DNA of 8,146 nucleotides from an uncultured Alistipes sp. (GTDB taxonomy: Bacteria > Bacteroidota > Bacteroidia > Bacteroidales > Rikenellaceae): contig UROX01000117.1 in NCBI GenBank assembly GCA_900549685.1, forward strand, positions 1 to 8,146, given 5' to 3'. Under the pieces are notes generated by a model, which did not search any database, was not told the origin of the DNA, and saw only the letters and a program-made list of their open reading frames with translations. The position numbers and the translations under genes were made by a program. Position 1 is the stretch's first letter. Each line of letters opens with the position of its first letter. This document shows, one piece after another, positions 1-7,325 of this stretch.

Positions 1-2402
1 AGTACAAAAAAACCGCGAAGGAGGAGCTCAAAAGCAAGCACTTCACCAAAGACGACCTGAAGCGTATCTACCGCGACATGGTGGTGATCCGCGAATTCGA
101 AACGATGCTGCAACTGGTGAAGACCACCGGCGGCTACAACGGCGTGGAATACAACAACCCGGGTCCCGCCCACCTGTCGGCCGGTCAGGAAGCCGCTGCC
201 GTAGGTATGGCCTATACGCTCGACATCAACGACTTCATCTTCGGTTCGCACCGTAGCCACGGCGAAATCCTCGCCAAGGGTCTCCGCGCCATCGAGCTGC
301 TCGACGACAAGGAACTCGAAAAGATCATGAACGAATTCTGGGACGGCGCTACGGTGAACGTGGCCAAGAAAGCGTTCAAAGGCGGTTCGATGAAAGAACT
401 CGGTATCCGCTTCCTGCTTTACGGAGCGCTGGCCGAAGTCTTCGCGCGTACGACCGGTTTCAACAAAGGTCTGGGCGGAAGTATGCACACGTTCTTCACT
501 CCGTTCGGTATCTACCCCAACAACGCCATCGTAGGCGGTAGCGGTAGCATCGCCGTCGGAGCCGCTCTCTATAAGAAAGTGAACCGCAAACCGGGTGTGG
601 TCGTAGCCAACCTCGGCGACGCGTCGATGGCCCGCGGTCCGGTATGGGAAGGTATGACCTTCGCCGCCATGGACCAGTTCAAGAAACTCTGGGAAGGCGA
701 CATGAAAGGCGGTCTGCCCGTGATCATCAACATCATGGACAACCAGTACGGTATGGGCGGACAGACCCGCGGCGAAACGATGGGCTTCGACTTCGCAGCC
801 CGCATCGGCGCCGGTGTGAACCCCGAACAGATGCACGCGGAACGTGTGGACGGATACAACCCGCTGGCCGTCATCGACTGCTACCGTCGTAAGAAAGCCA
901 TTCTCGAAGAAGAAAAAGGCGGTCCGGTGCTCATCGACGTGCTGACCTACCGTTACAGCGGCCACTCGCCCTCCGACGCTTCTTCGTACCGTACCAAAGA
1001 AGAGGTGGAAGCATGGGAAGCCGAAGACTGTATCGTAGCTTACGGCAAGAAACTGATCGCCGCCGGCGTGGCTACGCAGGCCGATCTGGATGCCATCACC
1101 AAGGAGATCAAGGAGATCATGTTCGACACGTTCAAGCTCTCTATCGACGACGAACTCTCTCCGCGCATGGATCTGCACAAAAACCAGGAACTGCTCGGCA
1201 CGATGATGTTCTCGAACCAGTCGATCGACTCGCTTTCGGACGCCAAACCCGACGTGAACCACCCGATGAGCGAAAACCCGCGCGTACAGCAGATCGCCAA
1301 GAAAGAACGTTTCGCATTCGACAAGGACGGCAAACCGTTCTCGAAGATGAAACAGTTCCAGCTGCGCGACGGTATCTTCGAAGCCATCATCGACCGTTTC
1401 TACAAAGACGCCTCGCTGGTAGCCTACGGTGAGGAAAACCGCGACTGGGGCGGTGCGTTCGCCGTATACCGCGGTCTGACCGAAGCTCTGCCCTATCACC
1501 GTCTGTTCAACGCTCCGATCGCCGAAGCCGCCATCATCGGTACGGCCATCGGTTATGCGATGTGCGGCGGCCGCGTGATTCCGGAAATCATGTACTGCGA
1601 CTTCCTCGGATGCTGCGGCGACGAAGTGTTCAACCAGCTGCCCAAATGGCAGGCCATGAGCGGCAATATCCTTAAGATGCCGGTGGTAGTCCGCGTATCG
1701 GTAGGTTCGAAATACGGTGCGCAGCACTCGCAGGACTGGACCTCGCTGGCCGCTCACATCCCCGGTCTGAAGGTCGTGTTCCCGGTAACGCCCTATGACG
1801 CCAAAGGTCTTATGAACGCAGCTCTGCAGGGTACCGACCCGGTGATCTTCTTCGAAAGCCAGCGTATCTACGACGTGGGCGAACAGTTCCACGAAGGCGG
1901 CGTTCCCGAAGGATATTACGAAATCGCGCTGGGCGAACCCGATGTGAAACGCGAAGGTAAGGACATCACGTTCCTGACCATCGGCGCCACGCTCTACCGC
2001 GCCCTCGAAGCAGCCAAGATCCTCGAAGAGAAATACGGCATGAGCGCCGAAGTGATCGATGCCCGTTCGCTGGTTCCGTTCAACTACGACAAGGTGCTGG
2101 CTTCCGTGAAGAAAACCGGCCGCATCGTGATTGCCGGCGACGCTACGGCACGCGGATCGTTCCTCAACGACCTGGCCCGCAACATCACCGAGCTGGCATT
2201 CGACGAACTGGACGCACCTCCCGTGGTACTCGGTTCGCGCGACTGGATCACGCCGGCTTACGAGCTCGAATACGCCTTCTTCCCGCAGGCCGACTCGTTC
2301 CTCGACGTCATCCACGAAAAGATCGTTCCGCTGGAAGGCTACATTCCTAACCGGAACTACACCGACGCAGAACAGATCCGCCGTGCCAAAGAAGGCATCT
2401 AA
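1..2402 (+). CDS. Thiamine-diphosphate-dependent E1 2-oxo-acid dehydrogenase, fused alpha and beta subunits (5' partial)
   Basis: The reading frame is open from the left edge (first full codon at base 3) to TAA at 2400-2402, so about 799 residues are visible and the true start is outside. The ATG at 78 is probably internal, because the 25 codons before it (...FTKDDLKRIYRD) look like the usual E1-alpha N-terminus. Numbering from that Met: the E1-alpha part (to about 340) has SHRSHGE, GLGGSMH, the thiamine/Mg motif G180-D181-A182...D221-N222, and YSGHSPSD (H296). A linker follows at about 340-425. The E1-beta part has PIAE (E483, the expected cofactor-activating glutamate) and QHS (H550). A transketolase C-terminal-like domain covers about 625-774. 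Family members decarboxylate 2-oxo acids and pass the acyl group to a lipoyl E2. No E2 or E3 is visible here, so the substrate (pyruvate, branched-chain 2-oxo acid, acetoin or a sugar-derived compound) is open. The motif deviates from canonical GDG...NN: it reads GDA...DN, and the spacing is about ten residues longer. Confidence 0.88.
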   Translation, partial: YKKTAKEELKSKHFTKDDLKRIYRDMVVIREFETMLQLVKTTGGYNGVEYNNPGPAHLSAGQEAAAVGMAYTLDINDFIFGSHRSHGEILAKGLRAIELLDDKELEKIMNEFWDGATVNVAKKAFKGGSMKELGIRFLLYGALAEVFARTTGFNKGLGGSMHTFFTPFGIYPNNAIVGGSGSIAVGAALYKKVNRKPGVVVANLGDASMARGPVWEGMTFAAMDQFKKLWEGDMKGGLPVIINIMDNQYGMGGQTRGETMGFDFAARIGAGVNPEQMHAERVDGYNPLAVIDCYRRKKAILEEEKGGPVLIDVLTYRYSGHSPSDASSYRTKEEVEAWEAEDCIVAYGKKLIAAGVATQADLDAITKEIKEIMFDTFKLSIDDELSPRMDLHKNQELLGTMMFSNQSIDSLSDAKPDVNHPMSENPRVQQIAKKERFAFDKDGKPFSKMKQFQLRDGIFEAIIDRFYKDASLVAYGEENRDWGGAFAVYRGLTEALPYHRLFNAPIAEAAIIGTAIGYAMCGGRVIPEIMYCDFLGCCGDEVFNQLPKWQAMSGNILKMPVVVRVSVGSKYGAQHSQDWTSLAAHIPGLKVVFPVTPYDAKGLMNAALQGTDPVIFFESQRIYDVGEQFHEGGVPEGYYEIALGEPDVKREGKDITFLTIGATLYRALEAAKILEEKYGMSAEVIDARSLVPFNYDKVLASVKKTGRIVIAGDATARGSFLNDLARNITELAFDELDAPPVVLGSRDWITPAYELEYAFFPQADSFLDVIHEKIVPLEGYIPNRNYTDAEQIRRAKEGI

Positions 2403-2425
2403 AGACCTGTTATAGACTACGATTC

Positions 2426-2477
2426 AGCAAAAGGTCGCATAGATTGCCTCAATCCATGTGACCTTTTGTTCCTTTTT
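2426..2477 (+). terminator. Long stem-loop with T-rich tail after the E1 gene
   Basis: CAAAAGGTCG (2428-2437) pairs with TGACCTTTTG (2459-2468), including one G-T pair. Inside it, CATAGATTG (2438-2446) pairs with CAATCCATG (2450-2458) with one A-C mismatch and a three-base CCT loop. The stem is about 19 pairs, or 21 if A2426-T2470 and G2427-T2469 also pair. It is followed by TTCCTTTTTC, a fair T-rich tract. It begins 24 bases after the stop codon of the E1 gene and ends about 30 bases before the next start, which fits an intrinsic terminator. The A-rich left arm could also make it work in the other direction. It might instead be an attenuator or processing site, since no good promoter is seen between it and the next gene. 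Confidence 0.65.
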
Positions 2478-2508
2478 CAAGTACAAACCCGAAAAAACGA
2501 CCGACGAA

Positions 2509-3693
2509 ATGAACGGCAAACAACATAAGCCCCAATGCGTGAATGTCAATGCCCACTTGCACACTCCGTACTCGTTCAGTGCCTTCGACAAGCTGACCGA
2601 TGCGCTGGACCGGGCAGTGAACGAAAACGTGAAAGTAGTAGGCATCAACGACTTCTACTCGATGGACGGCTACAAGGAATGGAACGACGAGTGCGGCAAG
2701 CGCAAACTCTTTCCCCTGTTCAATATCGAGTTCATCAGCCTGCAGCAGGACGATCAGGCGGCTGGCGTCCGCGTCAATGACCCGAACAATCCGGGTCGGA
2801 CGTACCTCAGCGGCAAGGGCCTCGCCTATCCCGTGGAACTGGCCGAACCCTATGCCTCGCAACTGGCCGCCGTGCGTGCAGAATCGAACGCACAGGTACA
2901 GACCATGTGCGGCAAGCTCAACGAAGTACTCGCCGCGAACGACGCGGGATTCTCGCTCGACTTCGCCGAAATCGAACGGACGCTGACCAAAGGTTCGATC
3001 CGCGAACGCCATCTGGCCAAAGCGCTCCGTCTGGCCGCATATGCCCATCTCGGCAACGACAAACAGGCCATCGCCGCATTCTTCGAAAAGATCTTCGGAG
3101 GCAAGGCCCTCAAATCGGACGTGGACAACCACGCCGCCGTGGAAAACGAAATCCGGGGCAACCTGCTCAAAGCCGGAGGCGCCGCTTTCGTTCCCGAAGA
3201 CCCGAAAGCGTTCCTGCCGATGGATACCGTGCGCAAGATCATTCTCGCGGCAGGCGGTATCCCGACCTATCCGTTCCTCGCCGACGACGCCAAGGGCGGA
3301 TTCACCGACTTCGAACAGGACGTGGTGAAAACAGCCGAAATCCTGAAGGAAAGAGGCATCTTCTCCGTAGAGTTCATCACGACGCGCAACAGCGTGGAAG
3401 TGCTCGAAAAATATGCAGGCTACCTGCACGACAACGGATTCGTCGTCACGTTCGGCAGCGAACACAACACGCCGGCCATGGAACCGATCGAACTTTTCGC
3501 CCGGGGCGGAGCGCCGCTGACCGAGCGGCTCAAAGAGATCGGATACTACGGAGCCTGCGTCGTGGCGGCCCATCAGGACATCGTCCGGAGCGGCATGCAG
3601 GGCTATGTGGACTCCAGAGGCAAAGCCGATATCGACAAACGCGACGAATATATCAAACACGGGGACAACATCATCAAAGCAGCCATCCGGTAA
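2509..3693 (+). CDS. PHP-domain protein, putative metal-dependent phosphoesterase-like
   Basis: The product is 394 residues. ATG 2509 was chosen because the PHP signature starts close behind it and the longer frame (GTG at 2458) would begin inside the terminator hairpin. PHP proteins are TIM-barrel-like metal enzymes, many of them phosphoesterases. Motif I is intact (H16-L17-H18-T-P-Y-S). The usual TDH of motif II reads N47-D48-F49. A candidate glutamate ligand is E74 (FNIEF). The position often reading AHP appears as TYP in GGIPTYP. Late histidines are H319 (GSEHNTP) and H355 (AAHQD). Residues about 100-230 form a helical, charged insertion with no motif I recognise. No signal peptide or membrane segment is seen. 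The downstream aldolase/dehydrogenase starts only 34 bases after the stop, so the two are probably co-transcribed and this protein likely serves the same sugar pathway. PHP membership is fairly secure; the reaction and substrate are unknown. Confidence 0.82.
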   Translation: MNGKQHKPQCVNVNAHLHTPYSFSAFDKLTDALDRAVNENVKVVGINDFYSMDGYKEWNDECGKRKLFPLFNIEFISLQQDDQAAGVRVNDPNNPGRTYLSGKGLAYPVELAEPYASQLAAVRAESNAQVQTMCGKLNEVLAANDAGFSLDFAEIERTLTKGSIRERHLAKALRLAAYAHLGNDKQAIAAFFEKIFGGKALKSDVDNHAAVENEIRGNLLKAGGAAFVPEDPKAFLPMDTVRKIILAAGGIPTYPFLADDAKGGFTDFEQDVVKTAEILKERGIFSVEFITTRNSVEVLEKYAGYLHDNGFVVTFGSEHNTPAMEPIELFARGGAPLTERLKEIGYYGACVVAAHQDIVRSGMQGYVDSRGKADIDKRDEYIKHGDNIIKAAIR

Positions 3694-3727
3694 CCCCGTT
3701 CACCATTCTTAAATAAAACACACCGAA

Positions 3728-5686
3728 ATGAAAGAGATAGAACAACTGATCGCCATCTCGCAGAAATACGGCAAAGACAGCCGTTACGTAATCGCAGGCG
3801 GCGGAAACACCTCCTATAAAAACGCAGACAAGCTGTGGGTGAAAGCCAGCGGACACGCTCTGGCCACGATCACCGAAGACGGGTTCGCCGTACTGGACCG
3901 CAAGAAACTCAACGTCATTTCCGAAAAGACGTACAGCAGCGACACGGCCGCCCGCGAAGAGGAAGTGAAAAACGATCTGGCTGCGGCCTGCATCACCAAG
4001 GACCGCCGTCCGTCGGTCGAAACGTCGATGCACAACGCCATGAAGGCCAGCTTCATCGTCCACCTGCACCCCACGCTCGTGAACGGTCTGATGTGCGGAC
4101 AGAATGCCGAAGCGGAAACCGCACGGCTGTTCGGCGACGAAGCGGTATACATCCCCTACACCGATCCGGGCTACGTGCTGTTCAAGGAAGTGGAGAACCG
4201 CATCGAGGATTACCGCAAGAAATTCGGTAAGGAACCCGCCATCGTGCTGTTGCAGAACCACGGTATTTTCGTGGGCGCCGACACGACCGAACAGGTGGAG
4301 GCCATCTACGACGAAGTGATCGCCAAAATCGAAAAAGCCGTCGCCGCTCCGCTGCCCGAGGGCGAAGTGCCCGTGTGCGACTGCGTGCAGGAAGTGCTGC
4401 CCGCCATCCGCATGATGTTGAGCAAGGAAAGCCTCAAAACGCTGAAAGTGCGCAACAACGCGCTCATCGCCTCGATCGCCGAATCGGAACAGAGCTTCGC
4501 CAAAGTGGCCGCTCCGTTCTCGCCCGACGCCATCGTTTACTGCAAATCGAAATATATCTACCTGAACTGCGACTCGAAAGAAGCTCTGCTCGAAAAAGCG
4601 CAGGCCGAGATCGAAGCCTACGTGGCCAAGAACGGCTACACGCCCAAAGTAATCGTCATCAAGGGCATCGGTCTGGTGGCCGTGGGCGACAACGCCGCCG
4701 GCTGCGACATCATCCTCGACGTGTACGAAGACATGATGAAGATCGCCGTGCTGGCCGCCTCGTTCGGTGGCGAGCATCCCATGACGCAGGCGCAGATCGA
4801 CTTCATCGACAACTGGGAAGTGGAAAACTACCGCCGCAAGGTCAGCGCCGGAGGTGCTTCGGGCCGCGTGGAAAACAAAACGATCATCGTGACCGGAGCC
4901 GCCCAGGGATTCGGAGAAGGTATCGCCAAATGCCTTATCAAGGAGGGAGCCAACATCGTGGTGGCCGACCTGAACGAAACGGTGGGACAGGCTACGGCCC
5001 AGCGGCTCTGCGGCATGGCCAAGAGCAACCGCGCCATCTTCGTCAAAACGAACGTGGCCGACACGGCCAGCCTGCGCAACCTGATCCACGAGACGGTCTG
5101 CCACTTCGGCGGTCTGGACGTGTTCGTCAGCAATGCGGGCGTACTGCGTGCCGGAGGTCTGGAGGAAATGACGCCCGAAAACTTCGAGTTCGTCACCAAG
5201 ATCAACTACAACGCCTACTTCTACTGCGCTCAGGCCGCTTCGCGCGTGATGAAGCTCCAGAACAAATATGCCGAAAACAACTTCGGCGACATCATCCAGA
5301 TCAACTCCAAGTCAGGTCTGCGGGGCTCGAAAGCCAACTTCGCCTATGCCGGCGGTAAATTCGGCGGCGTAGGTCTCACCCAGTCGTTTGCGCTGGAGCT
5401 GGCTCCGTTCCGCATCAAGGTCAATGCCGTATGTCCGGGCAACTTCTACGAAGGTCCGCTGTGGTCGAACCCCGAAAACGGCCTGTTCCTGCAATATCTG
5501 CATGCCGGTAAGGTGCCGGGCGCCAAGACGGTGGAAGACGTACGCGCCTTCTACATGGCTCAGGTTCCGATGCGCAAGGGCACGGGTCCGGAAGACGTGA
5601 CCAAAGCCGTGCTTTATCTGATCGAACAGACCTGCGAAACCGGTCAGGCCCTCCCCGTGACGGGCGGACAGGTGATGTTGAGCTAA
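3728..5686 (+). CDS. Bifunctional class II aldolase / short-chain dehydrogenase (rhamnulose-1-phosphate aldolase-lactaldehyde dehydrogenase type)
   Basis: The product is 652 residues. The N-terminal class II aldolase domain (about 1-230) has GGGNTS (24-29), a catalytic glutamate candidate in PSVET (E98), zinc ligands in HLHP (H112, H114) and QNHG (H178), and the PYTDPGY segment (143-149) I associate with RhaD/YuxG-like proteins. A connecting region (about 240-375) contains KGIGLVAVGDNAAG. The C-terminal Rossmann domain (about 380-652) has T389-G-A-A-Q-G-F-G396, D414 at the end of the second strand (favours NAD over NADP), SNAG, and the catalytic set S527, Y540, K544. In known relatives the aldolase splits L-rhamnulose-1-phosphate to dihydroxyacetone phosphate and L-lactaldehyde, and the dehydrogenase acts on the lactaldehyde. 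Both active sites look intact. Another ketose-1-phosphate could be the substrate, as no rhamnose isomerase or kinase is in view. It follows the PHP gene by 34 bases. The start is preceded by an AT-rich stretch without Shine-Dalgarno, as is normal for Bacteroidetes. Confidence 0.9.
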   Translation: MKEIEQLIAISQKYGKDSRYVIAGGGNTSYKNADKLWVKASGHALATITEDGFAVLDRKKLNVISEKTYSSDTAAREEEVKNDLAAACITKDRRPSVETSMHNAMKASFIVHLHPTLVNGLMCGQNAEAETARLFGDEAVYIPYTDPGYVLFKEVENRIEDYRKKFGKEPAIVLLQNHGIFVGADTTEQVEAIYDEVIAKIEKAVAAPLPEGEVPVCDCVQEVLPAIRMMLSKESLKTLKVRNNALIASIAESEQSFAKVAAPFSPDAIVYCKSKYIYLNCDSKEALLEKAQAEIEAYVAKNGYTPKVIVIKGIGLVAVGDNAAGCDIILDVYEDMMKIAVLAASFGGEHPMTQAQIDFIDNWEVENYRRKVSAGGASGRVENKTIIVTGAAQGFGEGIAKCLIKEGANIVVADLNETVGQATAQRLCGMAKSNRAIFVKTNVADTASLRNLIHETVCHFGGLDVFVSNAGVLRAGGLEEMTPENFEFVTKINYNAYFYCAQAASRVMKLQNKYAENNFGDIIQINSKSGLRGSKANFAYAGGKFGGVGLTQSFALELAPFRIKVNAVCPGNFYEGPLWSNPENGLFLQYLHAGKVPGAKTVEDVRAFYMAQVPMRKGTGPEDVTKAVLYLIEQTCETGQALPVTGGQVMLS

Positions 5687-5691
5687 CGGGA

Positions 5692-5767
5692 TTCCGACCG
5701 GTCGGCCGACGATATCGGGAACGACGCACGGAAACGATACCGGATACCGGCCGGTCGGGAACCTTTT
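5692..5767 (+). terminator. Possible terminator formed by GC-rich inverted repeat
   Basis: TTCCGACCGG (5692-5701) can pair with CCGGTCGGGAA (5751-5761), with one bulged base, and TTTT follows at 5764-5767. The left arm starts 5 bases after the aldolase/dehydrogenase stop codon. The loop of about 49 bases is long but holds a smaller hairpin (CCGA 5706-5709 with TCGG 5715-5718). The octamer CCGGTCGG occurs twice in direct orientation (5698-5705 and 5751-5758) and ATACCGG is repeated in tandem nearby, so other foldings are possible. A terminator here fits the promoter found just downstream, but the long loop and short T run keep confidence modest. Confidence 0.45.
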
Positions 5768-5788
5768 CGAACCATAACGCAACAAAAA

Positions 5789-5820
5789 TTCGCACGAAAC
5801 GGATTTAATGTATATCTTTG
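5789..5820 (+). promoter_or_regulatory. Bacteroidetes-type promoter for the zinc dehydrogenase gene
   Basis: TATCTTTG at 5813-5820 is an exact match to the Bacteroidetes -7 element TAnnTTTG. TTCG at 5789-5792, one base off the -33 element TTTG, lies 20 bases upstream, which is the expected spacing. The region is AT-rich compared with its surroundings. Transcription would start near 5826, giving a leader of about 58 bases before the ATG at 5884. This indicates that the dehydrogenase gene can be transcribed separately from the aldolase gene before it. Confidence 0.7.
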
Positions 5821-5827
5821 CCGGAAA

Positions 5828-5871
5828 TTTTGAAGGTTTCATGTGAATCCGCGTTGCGAAGAACCTTAAAA
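5828..5871 (+). promoter_or_regulatory. Hairpin in the 5' leader of the zinc dehydrogenase gene
   Basis: TTTTGAAGGTT (5828-5838) pairs with AACCTTAAAA (5862-5871), with one bulged G. This gives ten pairs around a 23-base loop that contains the small CGC/GCG pairing of CGCGTTGCG. It begins almost at the predicted transcript start and ends 12 bases before the start codon. It could stabilise the mRNA 5' end or take part in translational control. No known riboswitch was recognised. Confidence 0.35.
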
Positions 5872-5883
5872 CCAAACCAACAC

Positions 5884-7158
5884 ATGAAAACGAAAGCAGT
5901 AAGACTGTACGGCAAAAACGACCTCCGACTCGAAGAGTTCGAACTGCCGGCCATAAAAGATAACGAAATTCTCGCCAAGGTGGTTTGCGACAGCATTTGC
6001 ATGTCGTCGTACAAAGCCACCCACGAAGCCGATATCCACAAACGCGTGCCGCGGGACATCGCCCAGAACCCCGTCATCATCGGACACGAATTCGCCGGAG
6101 AACTGGTCGAAGTCGGAGCCAAATGGCAGGGACAGTTCAAGGCCGGCGACAAATTCTCGATCCAGCCCGCCCTGAACTACGAACAAGGCCCCGTAGGCGT
6201 ACTCAGCGCACCGGGTTATTCCTACCGGTTCATCGGGGGAGATGCCACTTATGTCATCATCCCGAACGAGGTGATGGAAAACGGTTGCCTGCTGCCCTAC
6301 ACCGGAGCCGGTTACTACCCCGCTTCGCTCTCGGAACCCCTCTCCTGCGTGATCGGCGCCATGCACGCCAACTATCACGTGACGCCGGGTTCGTACGTGC
6401 ATGCGATGGAAATCAAACAAGGCGGTAACATGGCCGTGCTGGCCGGCGTAGGCCCGATGGGACTGGCCGCGATCAACTATGCCATCCACCGCACGGACCG
6501 CAAGCCGAAACTCATGGTCGTGACCGACATCGACCAGACGCGCCTGGACCGTGCCGCATCGCTCTACTCGCCCGAAGAAGCCGCCAAGAACGGCATCGAA
6601 CTCAAATACGTGAATACGGGCGCGATGGAAAATCCGGTGGAAGGACTCAAAGCGCTGACGGGCGGCGAAGGTTACCACGACGTATTCGTATTCGCCCCGG
6701 TCGCTCCGGTAGTGGAACAGGCCGATGCGATCCTCGCTTTCGACGGATGCCTGAACTTCTTCGCAGGTCCCGCCAAAACCGACTTCAAGGCTCAGTTCAA
6801 CTTCTATAACGTCCACTATGCCTACACGCACGTCGTGGGTACGAGCGGCGGTAACACGGACGACATGAAGGAAGCCCTCGCCATGATGGGCAAAGGACTC
6901 GACCCCGCCGGACTCGTAACGCACGTGGGCGGTATCAACGCCGTGATCGACACGACGATGAACCTGCCGAGCGTACCGGGAGGCAAGAAACTGATCTATA
7001 CCCACATCGACATGCCTCTGACGCCGATTGCCGAATTCGAGGCCAAAGGTAAGGAAAACCCGGTTTACGCCGAACTGCACGCCCTCTGTCAGAAGAACAA
7101 GGGTCTGTGGAACACCGAGGCCGAAGCCTACCTGCTGGCTCACGCCGACCGGTTGTAA
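5884..7158 (+). CDS. Zinc-binding medium-chain dehydrogenase, L-sorbose-1-phosphate reductase-like
   Basis: The product is 424 residues, slightly longer than the usual 340-410 of the family. ATG 5884 was preferred over the TTG at 5818 because that TTG is part of the promoter -7 box and MKTKAVRLYG is a typical start for this fold. Catalytic-zinc candidates are C39 (in SICMSSYK), H68-E69 (GHEFAGE) and E151 (SEPLSCV). The cofactor motif is G188-V-G190-P-M-G193, and D215 (VVTDID) favours NAD. The four-cysteine structural-zinc lobe common in this superfamily is absent. The GYSYRFIGGDATY and SEPLSCVIGA segments resemble SorE-type enzymes, which interconvert L-sorbose-1-phosphate and D-glucitol-6-phosphate. 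A ketose-phosphate or polyol substrate fits the neighbouring aldolases, but the precise substrate is unproven. The gene has its own promoter and leader, and the downstream aldolase gene begins 167 bases after its stop. Confidence 0.87.
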   Translation: MKTKAVRLYGKNDLRLEEFELPAIKDNEILAKVVCDSICMSSYKATHEADIHKRVPRDIAQNPVIIGHEFAGELVEVGAKWQGQFKAGDKFSIQPALNYEQGPVGVLSAPGYSYRFIGGDATYVIIPNEVMENGCLLPYTGAGYYPASLSEPLSCVIGAMHANYHVTPGSYVHAMEIKQGGNMAVLAGVGPMGLAAINYAIHRTDRKPKLMVVTDIDQTRLDRAASLYSPEEAAKNGIELKYVNTGAMENPVEGLKALTGGEGYHDVFVFAPVAPVVEQADAILAFDGCLNFFAGPAKTDFKAQFNFYNVHYAYTHVVGTSGGNTDDMKEALAMMGKGLDPAGLVTHVGGINAVIDTTMNLPSVPGGKKLIYTHIDMPLTPIAEFEAKGKENPVYAELHALCQKNKGLWNTEAEAYLLAHADRL

Positions 7159-7211
7159 CCGGCTCTTTCGGTTACGAAACGAACGTCGGTTAGCGTCGAA
7201 CTGTGAAAAAT

Positions 7212-7245
7212 TTCCGGGGGCGGAGCTTCCGGTTCCGCCCCGGAA
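7212..7245. terminator. Strong GC-rich hairpin after the zinc dehydrogenase gene
   Basis: TTCCGGGGGCGGA (7212-7224) pairs with TCCGCCCCGGAA (7234-7245), with one bulged G and a nine-base loop. It lies 53 bases after the stop codon. On the + strand no T run follows, so it is not a textbook intrinsic terminator. On the - strand it is followed by TTTTT (complement of AAAAA 7206-7210, with AAATTT continuing the stretch), the shape expected for stopping antisense transcripts. It may also mark the 3' end of the dehydrogenase mRNA by processing. Confidence 0.5.
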
Positions 7246-7270
7246 TCGATGGACAAGGAGAAACACAAGG

Positions 7271-7325
7271 TTAGTTATAAAAATAATTTTTAGCATTGGG
7301 CTAAAAGGAAACAATTAGTTAGGTT
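7271..7325 (+). promoter_or_regulatory. AT-rich leader with candidate promoter and alternative hairpins before the tandem aldolase gene
   Basis: This stretch is far richer in A/T than its surroundings. TAGCATTG (7291-7298) differs at one position from the -7 consensus TAnnTTTG, but no convincing TTTG is found at the right distance upstream. TAAAAAT (7278-7284) and ATTTTTA (7286-7292) form a palindrome around one base. TTTTAGC (7288-7294) and GCTAAAA (7300-7306) form a perfect seven-pair hairpin with loop ATTGG. The two pairings share bases 7288-7292 and so exclude each other. AAAAGGAA (7303-7310) is purine-rich but about 15 bases from the start codon. A promoter is likely here; its exact position is uncertain. 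Confidence 0.4.

Noticed and set aside
18..27. Shine-Dalgarno-like AAGGAGGAGC upstream of ATG 78
   Set aside because: It is 50 bases from the ATG, lies in the open E1 reading frame (codons for Lys-Glu-Glu), and Bacteroidetes make little use of such sites.
2458..2508. Extended PHP start at GTG 2458
   Set aside because: The codon lies inside the right arm of the terminator stem and the extra 17 residues do not resemble PHP sequence; ATG 2509 fits better.
2449..3660. Long - strand open frame of 403 codons opposite the PHP gene
   Set aside because: Same codon-bias shadow; no motifs, and it would run into the terminator hairpin.
3674..5104. Long - strand open frame of 476 codons opposite the aldolase/dehydrogenase gene
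   Set aside because: It is a complement of a GC-biased coding region; the + strand protein has full aldolase and SDR motifs, while the antisense product has none.
5698..5758. Repeated CCGGTCGG as a CRISPR-like or mobile-element repeat
   Set aside because: Only two short copies; better explained as arms of a hairpin after the stop codon.
5818..5883. Extended zinc dehydrogenase start at TTG 5818
   Set aside because: The TTG is part of the promoter -7 box and precedes the predicted transcript start, so it could not be translated from that transcript.
5866..7314. Long - strand open frame of 482 codons opposite the zinc dehydrogenase gene
   Set aside because: Antisense artefact of codon bias; the product is His/Val/Arg-rich with no recognisable domain, and it overlaps a clear + strand gene.
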